Part shown: positions 34,490-46,244 of the stretch, one piece after another
Position numbering within the stretch: position 1 is the first letter of the stretch
Layout of the letters: every line of letters starts with the position of its first letter
Assembly: GCA_022376925.1 (NCBI GenBank)
Contig: JAIOJX010000005.1
Coordinates: forward strand, 14,970,501 to 15,034,500
Reading direction: 5' to 3'
Length of the DNA: 64,000 nt
Source: Tragulus kanchil
Taxonomy: Eukaryota > Chordata > Mammalia > Artiodactyla > Tragulidae
The notes under the pieces: model-generated
Database searches by the model: none
Told to the model about the DNA's origin: nothing
The model's input: the letters and a program-made list of their open reading frames with translations, nothing else
Program-made: the position numbers and the translations under genes

Positions 34490-35160
34490 AAGCTTCCGGG
34501 AGAAGAGGCTCCCGGGCTCTCGTGGGATTTATGACACAGGTGCCATCACTTCTTGTAGAAATGAAACCATGGGGTGAGCCTTAGTTCCGTGCACTTCACC
34601 TGACTTCACTAATCAAGGTTATTTGAATCACATGCTCTCCAAGCTAGGCAACGCCTACCCGGTGAGAGGTCGGCCTGAGCTGTTTTCCAGGAGCTTGCAG
34701 CCAGCTGTGTCTACTTGCATCTGAGCTGATTCAAACTGGTTAGGACCACCCATCCTCCTGCAGGGCATGCGTGAGGGTTGCCTCAGTGACCTTTGACCTC
34801 AGAGGGCTGACGACTCCACCCTCAGATTGGGCGAAGTGCCCCCTCGCTGGAAGGTTGGGAGGCCCGTAGCTTATTACGCCTGCGCCAAAGACAGTTCCGC
34901 CTTTTCCAATCCCCTTTCCTCCCGCTCCCCGTGTCCTCCGCTGCAGACTGCTCTGCTCCCCTGTAAGGAGGCAGAGTTGCAGTTTCTTCTCCTGTATCCT
35001 CGCTTCGTTGTCCTGTGAATAAGGCCTCTCTTCGCTACAAACTGCAGTGTCTCAGCCTTTCGGCTTGCTGCACATCCTGCAAAACGAAGCTGGTTCAGTA
35101 AGAGATGCTGTGGTTGGTGTGGAAATCCGATTGACGCCACCAAGGTAGGTTCGTGCTGCA
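34490..35160 (+). mobile_element. Candidate solo LTR of an endogenous retrovirus
   Basis: A GC-richer block contains a U3/R-like region, TGTGAATAAGGCCTCTC resembling a poly(A) signal region, then a CT- and GT-rich U5-like stretch. There is no internal retroviral coding sequence. No terminal inverted TG...CA or target-site duplication was established. Part recurs at 35917-36286 (duplication 12). Weak call. Confidence 0.3.
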
Positions 35161-35334
35161 AGGACTTTTGAGGGCACCTCCGTAATTTTCGGGGTATCAG
35201 GGGCTCTGGACATTGTGAAGGTTTCTGTATGAGTTAAGATGGGAACTCAAACCAATGCCGTATGAACCTCTTTCTGAGTAAAACAGAAAGGTTTGCTATT
35301 CTCAGTATTTTTCTTTTAAATTTTTGTTTGGTTT

Positions 35335-35543
35335 TCTGTATGTGTGTGCTAAGCCGCTTCAGTCGTGTCCGACTCTTTCAGATGCTATGGACTGCACCCC
35401 ACCAGGCTCCTCTCTCCATGGGATTTCCCAGGCAGGAATAACTGGAGTGAATTGCCATGGCCTCCTCCGGGGGGTCTTCCTGACCCAGGGATCCTCCTCC
35501 ATTGGCAGGCAGATTCTTTACTACTAGCGCCACCTGGGAAGCC
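35335..35543 (-). repeat. Bov-tA SINE
   Basis: TGTGTGCTAAGCCGCTTCAG to CTAGCGCCACCTGGGAAGCC. Duplicate at 36460-36668. Confidence 0.88.
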
Positions 35544-35624
35544 GCCCCCCACCCCCACTCCAGGTTTTCTGTATACTTACCCAATTATCTTTGTTTTTCT
35601 CTTCCCCATCATGCTTCTTTTATT

Positions 35625-35862
35625 TTTATATTTATTTTCATCCAGCTTTATTCTTTGGCCTTTGTGGGCCTTCCATTGCAGTGATCTCTCTCATTGCAGA
35701 GCACCAGCTCTGGGCGCATGCGCTCCAGAGCGCTGGCTCGTAATTGGACACACCGGACAGCCACTCCACAGCACGTGGGATCTTCTCAGACCAGGGATCG
35801 TACCAGTGCCCCTTGCACTGCAAGGTGGACTCTTTACCCACTGGACCATCAGGGAAGCCCTC
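35625..35862 (-). repeat. CHR-type SINE
   Basis: TATTTATTTTCATCCAGC to GGACCATCAGGGAAGCCC. Duplicate at 36750-36987. Confidence 0.85.
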
Positions 35863-37311
35863 CAGTTATTTTTAATTGTCAAATACTAACCAATATTATT
35901 CTCCACAACTTATAGATTTGACCTCAGAGGGCTGACGACTCCACCCTCAGATTGGGCGAAGTGCCCCCTCGCTGGAAGGTTGGGAGGCCCGTAGCTTATT
36001 ACGCCTGCGCCAAAGACAGTTCCGCCTTTTCCAATCCCCTTTCCTCCCGCTCCCCGTGTCCTCCGCTGCAGACTGCTCTGCTCCCCTGTAAGGAGGCAGA
36101 GTTGCAGTTTCTTCTCCTGTATCCTCGCTTCGTTGTCCTGTGAATAAGGCCTCTCTTCGCTACAAACTGCAGTGTCTCAGCCTTTCGGCTTGCTGCACAT
36201 CCTGCAAAACGAAGCTGGTTCAGTAAGAGATGCTGTGGTTGGTGTGGAAATCCGATTGACGCCACCAAGGTAGGTTCGTGCTGCAAGGACTTTTGAGGGC
36301 ACCTCCGTAATTTTCGGGGTATCAGGGGCTCTGGACATTGTGAAGGTTTCTGTATGAGTTAAGATGGGAACTCAAACCAATGCCGTATGAACCTCTTTCT
36401 GAGTAAAACAGAAAGGTTTGCTATTCTCAGTATTTTTCTTTTAAATTTTTGTTTGGTTTTCTGTATGTGTGTGCTAAGCCGCTTCAGTCGTGTCCGACTC
36501 TTTCAGATGCTATGGACTGCACCCCACCAGGCTCCTCTCTCCATGGGATTTCCCAGGCAGGAATAACTGGAGTGAATTGCCATGGCCTCCTCCGGGGGGT
36601 CTTCCTGACCCAGGGATCCTCCTCCATTGGCAGGCAGATTCTTTACTACTAGCGCCACCTGGGAAGCCGCCCCCCACCCCCACTCCAGGTTTTCTGTATA
36701 CTTACCCAATTATCTTTGTTTTTCTCTTCCCCATCATGCTTCTTTTATTTTTATATTTATTTTCATCCAGCTTTATTCTTTGGCCTTTGTGGGCCTTCCA
36801 TTGCAGTGATCTCTCTCATTGCAGAGCACCAGCTCTGGGCGCATGCGCTCCAGAGCGCTGGCTCGTAATTGGACACACCGGACAGCCACTCCACAGCACG
36901 TGGGATCTTCTCAGACCAGGGATCGTACCAGTGCCCCTTGCACTGCAAGGTGGACTCTTTACCCACTGGACCATCAGGGAAGCCCTCCAGTTATTTTTTA
37001 ATTGTCAAATACTAACCAATATTATTCTCCACAACTTATAGATTTCACATTTGTTTAGGGAGCTTCTTTCCGTAAGTCTTTCTACTCTTATTTTTATATA
37101 CTAATAGGTTTCAGGGTAGAGTGAAAAGCTGGTAAACCACCCTTTTTGCTCTTGGACCTTCAGATGGCAACATATAGAAGGTTTTCTCTGGGACCATTTG
37201 GTTTCTCCAAAGAATAATCTTCCAATATCCAGTTTAGGAGGCATGGACTTGGCTGATGGAATTTCAAAAAAAAGGAATAGGGAAAAGTTGAGGTATGAGG
37301 AATCACGAATT

Positions 37312-37525
37312 TAGCTTCCCAGGTAGCTCAGCAGTAAAGAATCTGCCTGCCAACAGGTGATACAGGTTCCTAGATCCCTGGGCTGGGAAGATCCCCTAGA
37401 GCAGGAAATGGCAACCTGCTCCAGTATTCTCGCCTGGAAAATTCCATGGACAGGGGAGCTTGGCGGGCTACAGTCCCTGGGGTCACAAAGAGTCGGACAT
37501 GCCTGAGCGACTGAACACACACTCT
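37312..37525 (+). repeat. Bov-tA SINE
   Basis: AGCTTCCCAGGTAGCTCAGC to GTCGGACATGCCTGAGCGAC, complete. Confidence 0.88.
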
Positions 37526-38130
37526 CACATATTCCCTCCCTCCCTCCCAGCAAGCACTGCACTCCACTTCCAATTCCCAAAGTATCCATCTACACCTCCA
37601 GGGTCTGAGCATCCCCTCAGGTCCATGAACTCTTGTCTTTCAAAGCTGCGGCCACCTTGTTAACTCTCACTTTATTCCTTTGTTTCATTTCATTGGATGT
37701 TTTGGAAAGAAAATGAGTGGATATGGTCAATTTACCATGCTTTTCTAGACTCTCCAATCCTTTTAACTCAGGGCTTACATCCTTCGGATCTCATTTTTCT
37801 CAGTCATTTCTTTTTGCCACTCATTCGTTGCTGTTGAGTTCCATTTCCCTTTTCCTAAAGGATCCCCTTTAGAGTTTAGGGGTGTGTGTATGTGTGTGAA
37901 AATTCTCTGTTTTTTGTCACTTCTATTAACAGCTTGATGGTTTTTACAAGGTGAACACACTTGGAGTCACTTCCCACATCAAGAGTTTTGTCAGCCACAC
38001 CAGAGGCCTGGGTTCTCCAACCAAAGACGCCTCAGTCCCCCAGCAGTTACCACTCTCCAAACTATGGTCGTCCCCGCTTTTAAAAATGTCCTTAAGTGGA
38101 TGTCCAGACACTGTAGTCTTAGTCTTATTT
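37526..38130. other. Intergenic, nothing assigned
   Basis: No coding, RNA or repeat signature recognised. Confidence 0.4.
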
Positions 38131-39131
38131 TTACTTTGATGTCTTTTGAAAAATATTTTATTGAAGTATAGTTGATTGACACTATTGTGTTTATTCCTAC
38201 TTGAGTTGGACATTTTTTTTCGTGTTTTTTTTCCATTATAGTTTATCACAAGATGTTGAATCCCTGTGCTATGCTGTCAGACTTTGTTATTTATCCTATT
38301 CTAATAGTTTGTATTTGCTAACCCCAAGCTCCCAATCCTCACCTCTTCTCTGCTTCACCCCTTGGAAGCCACAAAGGAGAGTAGTACTCCATTGTGTGTG
38401 TGTGTGTGTGTGTGTATATACACACATCTTCTTTATCCATTCATCTGTTGATGGACATTTGGGCTGTTCCCTTGTCTTGGCTGGTGTGAATTGTGCTGCT
38501 ATGAGCATGTTTCTTTTTGAATCTAGTTTTGTCCAGAAAAACACCCAGGAGTGGAATTACTGGATCATAAAGTAGCTCTGGCTTTGTTTTTGTTTTTTTT
38601 TTTGAGAAAGTGCCATACTGTTTTCCACAATGACAGTACTAATTTACATTCATACCAACAGTTTAGAGGGTTTCCTTTTCTATACACCCTCTCCAAAATT
38701 TCTTATATGTAGACTTTTTAAAGATGGCCATTCTGACCATGTGAGGTAGTATCTCCTCGTAGTTTTGACTTGTGTTTCTCTAATAATCCGTCACATAGAG
38801 CATCTTTTCATGTATCTGTTGGCCATCTGTATGTCTTCTTTGGAAAAATGTCTGTCTTCTGTGCCCTTTTTGATTAAATTATTTGTTCTTTTTTATATTG
38901 AGTTGTATGAGCTGTTTTATTATTTTGGAAATTAAGCCCTTGTCAGTCCCATCATTTGCAAATATTTTCTTCCAGTTTATAGGTTGTCTTTTCATTTCGT
39001 TTATGGTTTCCTTTGCTGTATAAAAGCTTGTAAGAGTGATTAGGTTCCATTTTTAATTTCTATTTCTATTTCTGTTGCCTTGGGAGACAGACCTAAGAAA
39101 ATGTGATCTGTGTCAGAAAATGATTTGCCTA

Positions 39132-41284
39132 TGTTCTCTTCTAGGAGTTTTATGGTGTCATGTCTCATTTTAAGTCTTTAGGCCATTTTGAGTTTACTTT
39201 TGTGTATGGTGGGAGGGTGTGTTTTAGCTTCACTGATTTACATGCAGCCATCCAACTTTTCCAGTGCCGTCATTGAAGAGACTGTTTTTTCTCCATTGTG
39301 TATTCTTGCTTCCTTTGTTGAAGATTAATTGACTATAGGTATGTGGGTTTGTTTTTGGGCTCTCTATTCTGTTCCATTTTCCACATGTCTGTTTTTGTGC
39401 CAATACAAAAACTGTTTTGGTTACTGTCGGTAAGTGTTAGTCACTCAGTCGTGTCTCACTCTGTGAGGCTGCCTGTAGATCTCCAGGCTCCCCTGTCCAT
39501 GGGATTCTCCAGGCAAGAATACTGGAGTGAGTTGCCATGCCCTTCTCCCGGGGATCTTCCTGACCCACGGATTGAACCTGTGTGTCTCCTGCACTGCAGG
39601 TAGATTCTTTACTGTCTGAGCTACCAGGAAAGCTGTAGCTTTGTAGTATTGGCTGAATGCCGGGAGGGTTATGCCTCCTGCTTCGTTCTTTTTCCCCAGG
39701 ACTGCTTTGGCAATTTTGGGTCTTTCACGGTTATATAAAAATTTTAGGATTGTTTGTTCTAGTTCTGTGAAAAATGTCATGGGTAATTTGATAGGGAACT
39801 CATTAAATCTGTAGATTGCTTTGGATAAAATGACAACTTCAACAATATTCTTCCAATCCAAGGGCATAGGGTATCTTTCTATTTCTTTGAATAATTTTCT
39901 GTTTCCTTTATTAATGTTTTATAATTCTTAGTATATAAATCTTTCTCCTCCTTGGTCACGTTGACTCTAAATTTTTTATTTTTATTTTTTCACATGATTT
40001 TAAAAGGTGGTATGTGTGTGCATGTGTTTTCAATATTCACTTTCTGATATTTCATTGTTAGTGTAAGGAAATGCAGTCAGCTTCTGTATGTTAATCTTAT
40101 ATTCTTGCCGATTCATTTACCATTTTTAAGTAGCTTTTGTGTGGAGTCTTTAGGATTTTCTATATACAGTATCATATAATCTGCATATAAGGACAGTTTT
40201 GCCTCTTGTTCTCTTCTAGGAGTTTTATGGTGTCATGTCTCATTTTAAGTCTTTAGGCCATTTTGAGTTTACTTTTGTGTATGGTGGGAGGGTGTGTTTT
40301 AGCTTCACTGATTTACATGCAGCCATCCAACTTTTCCAGTGCCGTCATTGAAGAGACTGTTTTTTCTCCATTGTGTATTCTTGCTTCCTTTGTTGAAGAT
40401 TAATTGACTATAGGTATGTGGGTTTGTTTTTGGGCTCTCTATTCTGTTCCATTTTCCACATGTCTGTTTTTGTGCCAATACAAAAACTGTTTTGGTTACT
40501 GTCGGTAAGTGTTAGTCACTCAGTCGTGTCTCACTCTGTGAGGCTGCCTGTAGATCTCCAGGCTCCCCTGTCCATGGGATTCTCCAGGCAAGAATACTGG
40601 AGTGAGTTGCCATGCCCTTCTCCCGGGGATCTTCCTGACCCACGGATTGAACCTGTGTGTCTCCTGCACTGCAGGTAGATTCTTTACTGTCTGAGCTACC
40701 AGGAAAGCTGTAGCTTTGTAGTATTGGCTGAATGCCGGGAGGGTTATGCCTCCTGCTTCGTTCTTTTTCCCCAGGACTGCTTTGGCAATTTTGGGTCTTT
40801 CACGGTTATATAAAAATTTTAGGATTGTTTGTTCTAGTTCTGTGAAAAATGTCATGGGTAATTTGATAGGGAACTCATTAAATCTGTAGATTGCTTTGGA
40901 TAAAATGACAACTTCAACAATATTCTTCCAATCCAAGGGCATAGGGTATCTTTCTATTTCTTTGAATAATTTTCTGTTTCCTTTATTAATGTTTTATAAT
41001 TCTTAGTATATAAATCTTTCTCCTCCTTGGTCACGTTGACTCTAAATTTTTTATTTTTATTTTTTCACATGATTTTAAAAGGTGGTATGTGTGTGCATGT
41101 GTTTTCAATATTCACTTTCTGATATTTCATTGTTAGTGTAAGGAAATGCAGTCAGCTTCTGTATGTTAATCTTATATTCTTGCCGATTCATTTACCAGTT
41201 TTAAGTAGCTTTTGTGTGGAGTCTTTAGGATTTTCTATATACAGTATCATATAATCTGCATATAAGGACAGTTTTGCCTCTTGT
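39132..41284. repeat. Tandem duplication 13 (period 1075)
   Basis: 39132 to about 40208 recurs from 40207 to 41284 within an antisense L1. The junction overlap is TTGT-like. Confidence 0.93.
39433..39635 (-). repeat. Bov-tA SINE nested in L1 ORF2
   Basis: GTGTTAGTCACTCAGTCGTG to GAGCTACCAGGAAAGC. It splits the L1 sequence between TTACTGTCGG and TGTAGCTTTGTAG. Duplicate at 40508-40710. Confidence 0.88.
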
Positions 41285-41794
41285 CTTCCAATTTGGATGT
41301 CTGACTTCTTCTCTGATTGTTATGACTAGGATTTCTAATCCTATGTTGAATAGAAGTGGTGAGAGTGGGCATCCCTATCTTGTTCCAGGTTTTAGTTGGA
41401 AGGCTTTCAGCTTTTCACTGTTGGGTATTATATTGGCTGTGTGTTTGTCATAAATAGCTTTTATGATGAGATGTGTTCCCTCTATACCCACTTTGGTAAA
41501 AGTTTTCATCATGAATGGATATTGAGTTTCATCAAATGCTTTTACTGTATCTATTGCAATGATCATTGGTTTCTTTGTTTTTGCTGACGTGGTATATCAC
41601 ATATTTTTGTGTGTTGAACCATCCTTATGACCACTGGGATGAATCCAACTTGGTTGTAGGGTATGGTCTTTCTTTGTGTTACTGGATTTGGTTTACTAAT
41701 ATTTTGTTGAGAATTTTTGCATCTATATTCATCAAGGATATTGGTCTCTAAGTTTCTTTTTCCGTGTAGTCTTTGTCTGGTTTTGGTATCAAGG

Positions 41795-41990
41795 TGATGT
41801 GAAAGTTGCTTAGTCATGTCTGACTTTTTTGAGCCCTGATAGGCTCCTCTGTCCATGGAATTCTCCAGAAAAGAATACTGGAGTGGCTAGCCAGGCTAGC
41901 CATTTCCTTCTCCAAGGGATCTTCCCAACCCAGGGACTGAACCCAGGTCTCCTGAATTGCAGGTGGATGCTTTACTATCTGAGCCATGTG
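41795..41990 (-). repeat. Bov-tA SINE nested in L1 ORF2
   Basis: TGAAAGTTGCTTAGTCATG to ACTATCTGAGCCATG. It contains an extra GGCTAGCCA unit forming a small palindrome at about 41885-41903. Confidence 0.85.
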
Positions 41991-42204
41991 GCTTCATAGC
42001 ATGTCTTTGGGAGTATTCGCTCCTCTGCAATGTTTTAGAAGAGTTTGAGAAGAATTGGTGTAAGTTCTTCTTTGTAGCTGTGGTAGAATTTGCCTATGAA
42101 GCCATCTAGTCAGGGACTTTTGTTTGTAGAGAGGTTTTTTTCTTATTACAGATTCTATTTCACTTTCAGTCTGTTAAAAGTATGTATTTCTTCTTTTCTT
42201 AATT

Positions 42205-42556
42205 TTTTAAAAAAATTTATTTGTTTATTTTTGGCTATTCTGGGTTTTCACTGCTGCCACAGACTCTTCGCTAGTTGCAGGGAGCGGGGGCTCCTCTGTA
42301 GTTGAGGTGAGCGGGCTTCTTGTTGCGGTGACTTCTCTTGCTGTGGAGCTCAGGCTCTAGGGCTCACGGGCGTCAGTCGTTCCAGCACATGGCCTCCATA
42401 GTTGCAGCTCCGAGGCTCTAGAGCACAGGCTCCATAGCTGTGGCTCACGGGCTTGATTGCTCTGCAGCATGTGGGATCTTCCCACATTAGGGATCAAACT
42501 TGTGTCTCCTGCACGGGCAGGTGAGCTCTTTTCCACTGAGCTACCAGAGAAGCCCT
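42205..42556 (-). repeat. CHR-type SINE, long form
   Basis: TTTATTTTTGGCTATTCTGG to GAGCTACCAGAGAAGCCC. It lies between two antisense L1 elements. Confidence 0.8.
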
Positions 42557-42862
42557 TCTTTTTAATTTATTTTTTACAGTTTTGTTGTTTACTGCCACAA
42601 ATCAACCTGAATCCACCATAGGTACACATATGTACCCCCATTCCCGAACCTCCCTCCTGCCTCCCTCCCTATCCCCGCTTCCAGGTCACCACAGAGTCCC
42701 TATTTGAGTTCCTTTAGTCCCACAGCATATTCCCCTCCCTCACCCCAGTGTCCGTAAGTCTGTTCTCTATGTCCCTTTTCCATTGCTGCTCTGCATATAC
42801 GTTTATCAGTCCCATCTTTCTAGATTCTATATATATGTGTCAGTATACAATATTTATCTTTA

Positions 42863-45050
42863 TCTATCTGACTTACTTCACTCTGTATAATATGTTCTAG
42901 ATTCCTCCACCTCATTAGAACTGACTCAAATGCATTTCTTTTCATGGCTGAGTAATATTTCATTGTATGTATGTACTACAGCTTCTTTATCCATTCATCT
43001 GTCGTTGGACATCTAGGTTGCTTTCATGTTCTAGCGATTGTGAATATTGCTGCAATGAACAATTGGGTACATGTGTCTTTTTCAATTTTGATTTCCTCAG
43101 CGTATATGACTAGTAGTGGGATTTCTGGGTCTTATGGTGGCTCTATTCCTAGTTTTTTGAGGAATCTCCACACTGTCTTCCATAATGGTTGTATCAGTTC
43201 ACATTCCCACCAACAGTGCAGGAGGGTTCCTTTTTCTGCACTCCCTTTCCAGAATTGATTGTTTGTAGACTTTTTGATGGTGGCCATTCTGATTGGTGAG
43301 AGGTGATAGCTCATTGTAGTTTTGATTTGCATTTCTCTGATGACGAGCGGTGTTGAGCATCTTTTCATGTGTTTGTTGGCCAGCTGTATGTCGTCTTTGG
43401 AGAGATGTCTGTTAAGGTCTTTTTCCCATTTTTTGATCGGGTTTTTTTTTTTTTTTGGTGTTGAGTTGTATGAGCTGCTTGTATATTTTGGAAATTCTTT
43501 GTCAGTTGTTTCATTAGTTATTATTTTCTCCCATTCTGAAGGTTGTCTTTTCACCTTGTTTATAGTTTCTTTTGCTGTGCAAAAGCTTTTAATTAGGTCC
43601 CACTTGTTTATTTTTGTTTTTATTTCCATTACTCTAGGAGGTGGGTCATAGAAGGTCCTGCTTTGATTTATGTCATCAAGTGTTCTGCCTTTGTTTTCCT
43701 CTAAGAGTTTATAGTTTCTGGTCTTACAGTTAGGTCTTTAATCCATTTTGCGTTTATCTTTTTGTATGATGTTAGGAAGTGTTCTGACTTCATTCTTTTA
43801 CATGTAGGTGTCCAGTTTTCCCAGCACCACTTAGTGAAAAGGCTATCTTTGCCCCATTGTATATTCTTGCCTCCTTTGTCAAAAATAAGGTACCCAGAAG
43901 TGTGTGGGTTTATATCTGGTCTCTTTGTCTTGGTCCATTGGTCTATATTGTCTGTTTTGTCTATCTGACTTACTTCACTCTGTATAATATGTTCTAGATT
44001 CCTCCACCTCATTAGAACTGACTCAAATGCATTTCTTTTCATGGCTGAGTAATATTTCATTGTATGTATGTACTACAGCTTCTTTATCCATTCATCTGTC
44101 GTTGGACATCTAGGTTGCTTTCATGTTCTAGCGATTGTGAATATTGCTGCAATGAACAATTGGGTACATGTGTCTTTTTCAATTTTGATTTCCTCAGCGT
44201 ATATGACTAGTAGTGGGATTTCTGGGTCTTATGGTGGCTCTATTCCTAGTTTTTTGAGGAATCTCCACACTGTCTTCCATAATGGTTGTATCAGTTCACA
44301 TTCCCACCAACAGTGCAGGAGGGTTCCTTTTTCTGCACTCCCTTTCCAGAATTGATTGTTTGTAGACTTTTTGATGGTGGCCATTCTGATTGGTGAGAGG
44401 TGATAGCTCATTGTAGTTTTGATTTGCATTTCTCTGATGACGAGCGGTGTTGAGCATCTTTTCATGTGTTTGTTGGCCAGCTGTATGTCGTCTTTGGAGA
44501 GATGTCTGTTAAGGTCTTTTTCCCATTTTTTGATCGGGTTTTTTTTTTTTTTTGGTGTTGAGTTGTATGAGCTGCTTGTATATTTTGGAAATTCTTTGTC
44601 AGTTGTTTCATTAGTTATTATTTTCTCCCATTCTGAAGGTTGTCTTTTCACCTTGTTTATAGTTTCTTTTGCTGTGCAAAAGCTTTTAATTAGGTCCCAC
44701 TTGTTTATTTTTGTTTTTATTTCCATTACTCTAGGAGGTGGGTCATAGAAGGTCCTGCTTTGATTTATGTCATCAAGTGTTCTGCCTTTGTTTTCCTCTA
44801 AGAGTTTATAGTTTCTGGTCTTACAGTTAGGTCTTTAATCCATTTTGCGTTTATCTTTTTGTATGATGTTAGGAAGTGTTCTGACTTCATTCTTTTACAT
44901 GTAGGTGTCCAGTTTTCCCAGCACCACTTAGTGAAAAGGCTATCTTTGCCCCATTGTATATTCTTGCCTCCTTTGTCAAAAATAAGGTACCCAGAAGTGT
45001 GTGGGTTTATATCTGGTCTCTTTGTCTTGGTCCATTGGTCTATATTTCTG
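42863..45050. repeat. Tandem duplication 14 (period 1097)
   Basis: 42863-43959 recurs from 43960 to about 45050 inside a second antisense L1. At the left copy's end the natural TATTTCTGTTTTTGTGCC is altered before the jump. Confidence 0.93.
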
Positions 45051-46244
45051 TTTTTGTGCCTGTACCATACTGTCTTGATGACTGTCACTTTGTAGGATAG
45101 TCTGAAGTCAGAAAGGTTGATTCCTCCAGCTCCATTCTTCTTTCTCAAGACTGCTTTGGCTATCTGGGGTCTTTTGTGTTTCCGTATGAATTGTGATTTT
45201 TTTTGTTCTGTTTCTTTGGAAAATGCCATTGGTAATTTGACAGGGATCACTTTGAATCTGTAGGTTACATTTGGTAGTATAGTCATTTTTGTGAATTGAT
45301 TCTTCCAACCCAGGAACATTGAATATCTCTCCATCTGTTTATGTCATCCTTGACTTCTTTCACTGGTATCTTATAAGTTTTCTGTGTACAGTTCTTTTGT
45401 CTCTTTAGGTAGGTTTATCCCTAGATATTTTATTCTTTTTGTTACAGTGGTGAATGGGATTGCTTCCTTGATTTCTCTTGCTGATTTTTCATTGTTAGTA
45501 TTATAGGAATGTGAGTGATTTCTGTGTATTGATTTTATATCCTGCAACTTTGCTAAATTTGCTACTTAGCTCTAATAATTTTCTGATAGTGTCTTTAGGA
45601 TTTTCTATGTATAGTATCAGGTCATCTGCAAACAGTGAGAGTTTACTCCTTCTTTTCCAAACTAGATTGCTTTTACTTCTTTTTCTTCTCTGATTGCTAC
45701 AGCTAGAATTTCCAAGACGATGTTGAATACTACTGGTAACAGTGGACACCTCTGTCTTGTTCCTGATCTTAAAGGGAATGCTTTCAGTTTTTCATCACTG
45801 AGAATAATGCTGTGGGCTTATTATCTGTGGTTTTCACTATGTTGAAAGCCTTATATAGTAAGCCTTTTATGCCCATTTTTTGAAGAGTTTTTATCATAAA
45901 TAGGTGCTGGATTTTGTCAAAGGCTTTATCTGCATCTACTGAGATTATCATATGATGTTCATCTTTCAATTTGTTAATATGGTATATCACATTGATTTGC
46001 AAATATTGAAGAACCCTTGCATGCCTGGAATAAACCCAACTTGATCATGGTGTATGAGCTTTTTGATGTGTTGTTGAATTCTGCTTGCTAGAATTTTGTT
46101 TAGGATTTTTGCATCTATATTCATCAGTGATACTGGCCTGTGATTTTCTTTTTTGTGTGTTGTTATACTGTTTCTTTTTTCTTCTTCTGGAACCCCTATA
46201 ATTTGAATGTTGCTGTGTTTGATACTATCCCAGAGATCTCTGAG

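Larger units (their letters stand above)
34792..37045. repeat. Tandem duplication 12 (period 1125)
   Basis: 34792-35916 recurs from 35917 to about 37045. The junction shares only TTT. A one-base T-run difference lies near the right end. Confidence 0.93.
38135..42190 (-). mobile_element. Antisense L1, 5'-truncated, interrupted by SINEs and duplication 13
   Basis: From the 3' end (TTTTATTGAAGTATAGTTGA on +) through the ORF2 tail into the reverse-transcriptase domain. On the minus strand, 39639-39867 reads [16 protein letters not shown] and [13 protein letters not shown], and 41375-41566 reads [15 protein letters not shown], matching conserved ORF2 segments. Stops and frameshifts rule out function. 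Bov-tA copies sit at 39433-39635 (duplicated at 40508-40710) and 41795-41990. A (TG)n repeat is near 38393-38416. Confidence 0.88.

Noticed and set aside
45501..45749. Functional reverse transcriptase (FADD motif)
   Set aside because: It is an L1 ORF2 fragment in an element with stops, SINE insertions and a missing endonuclease.
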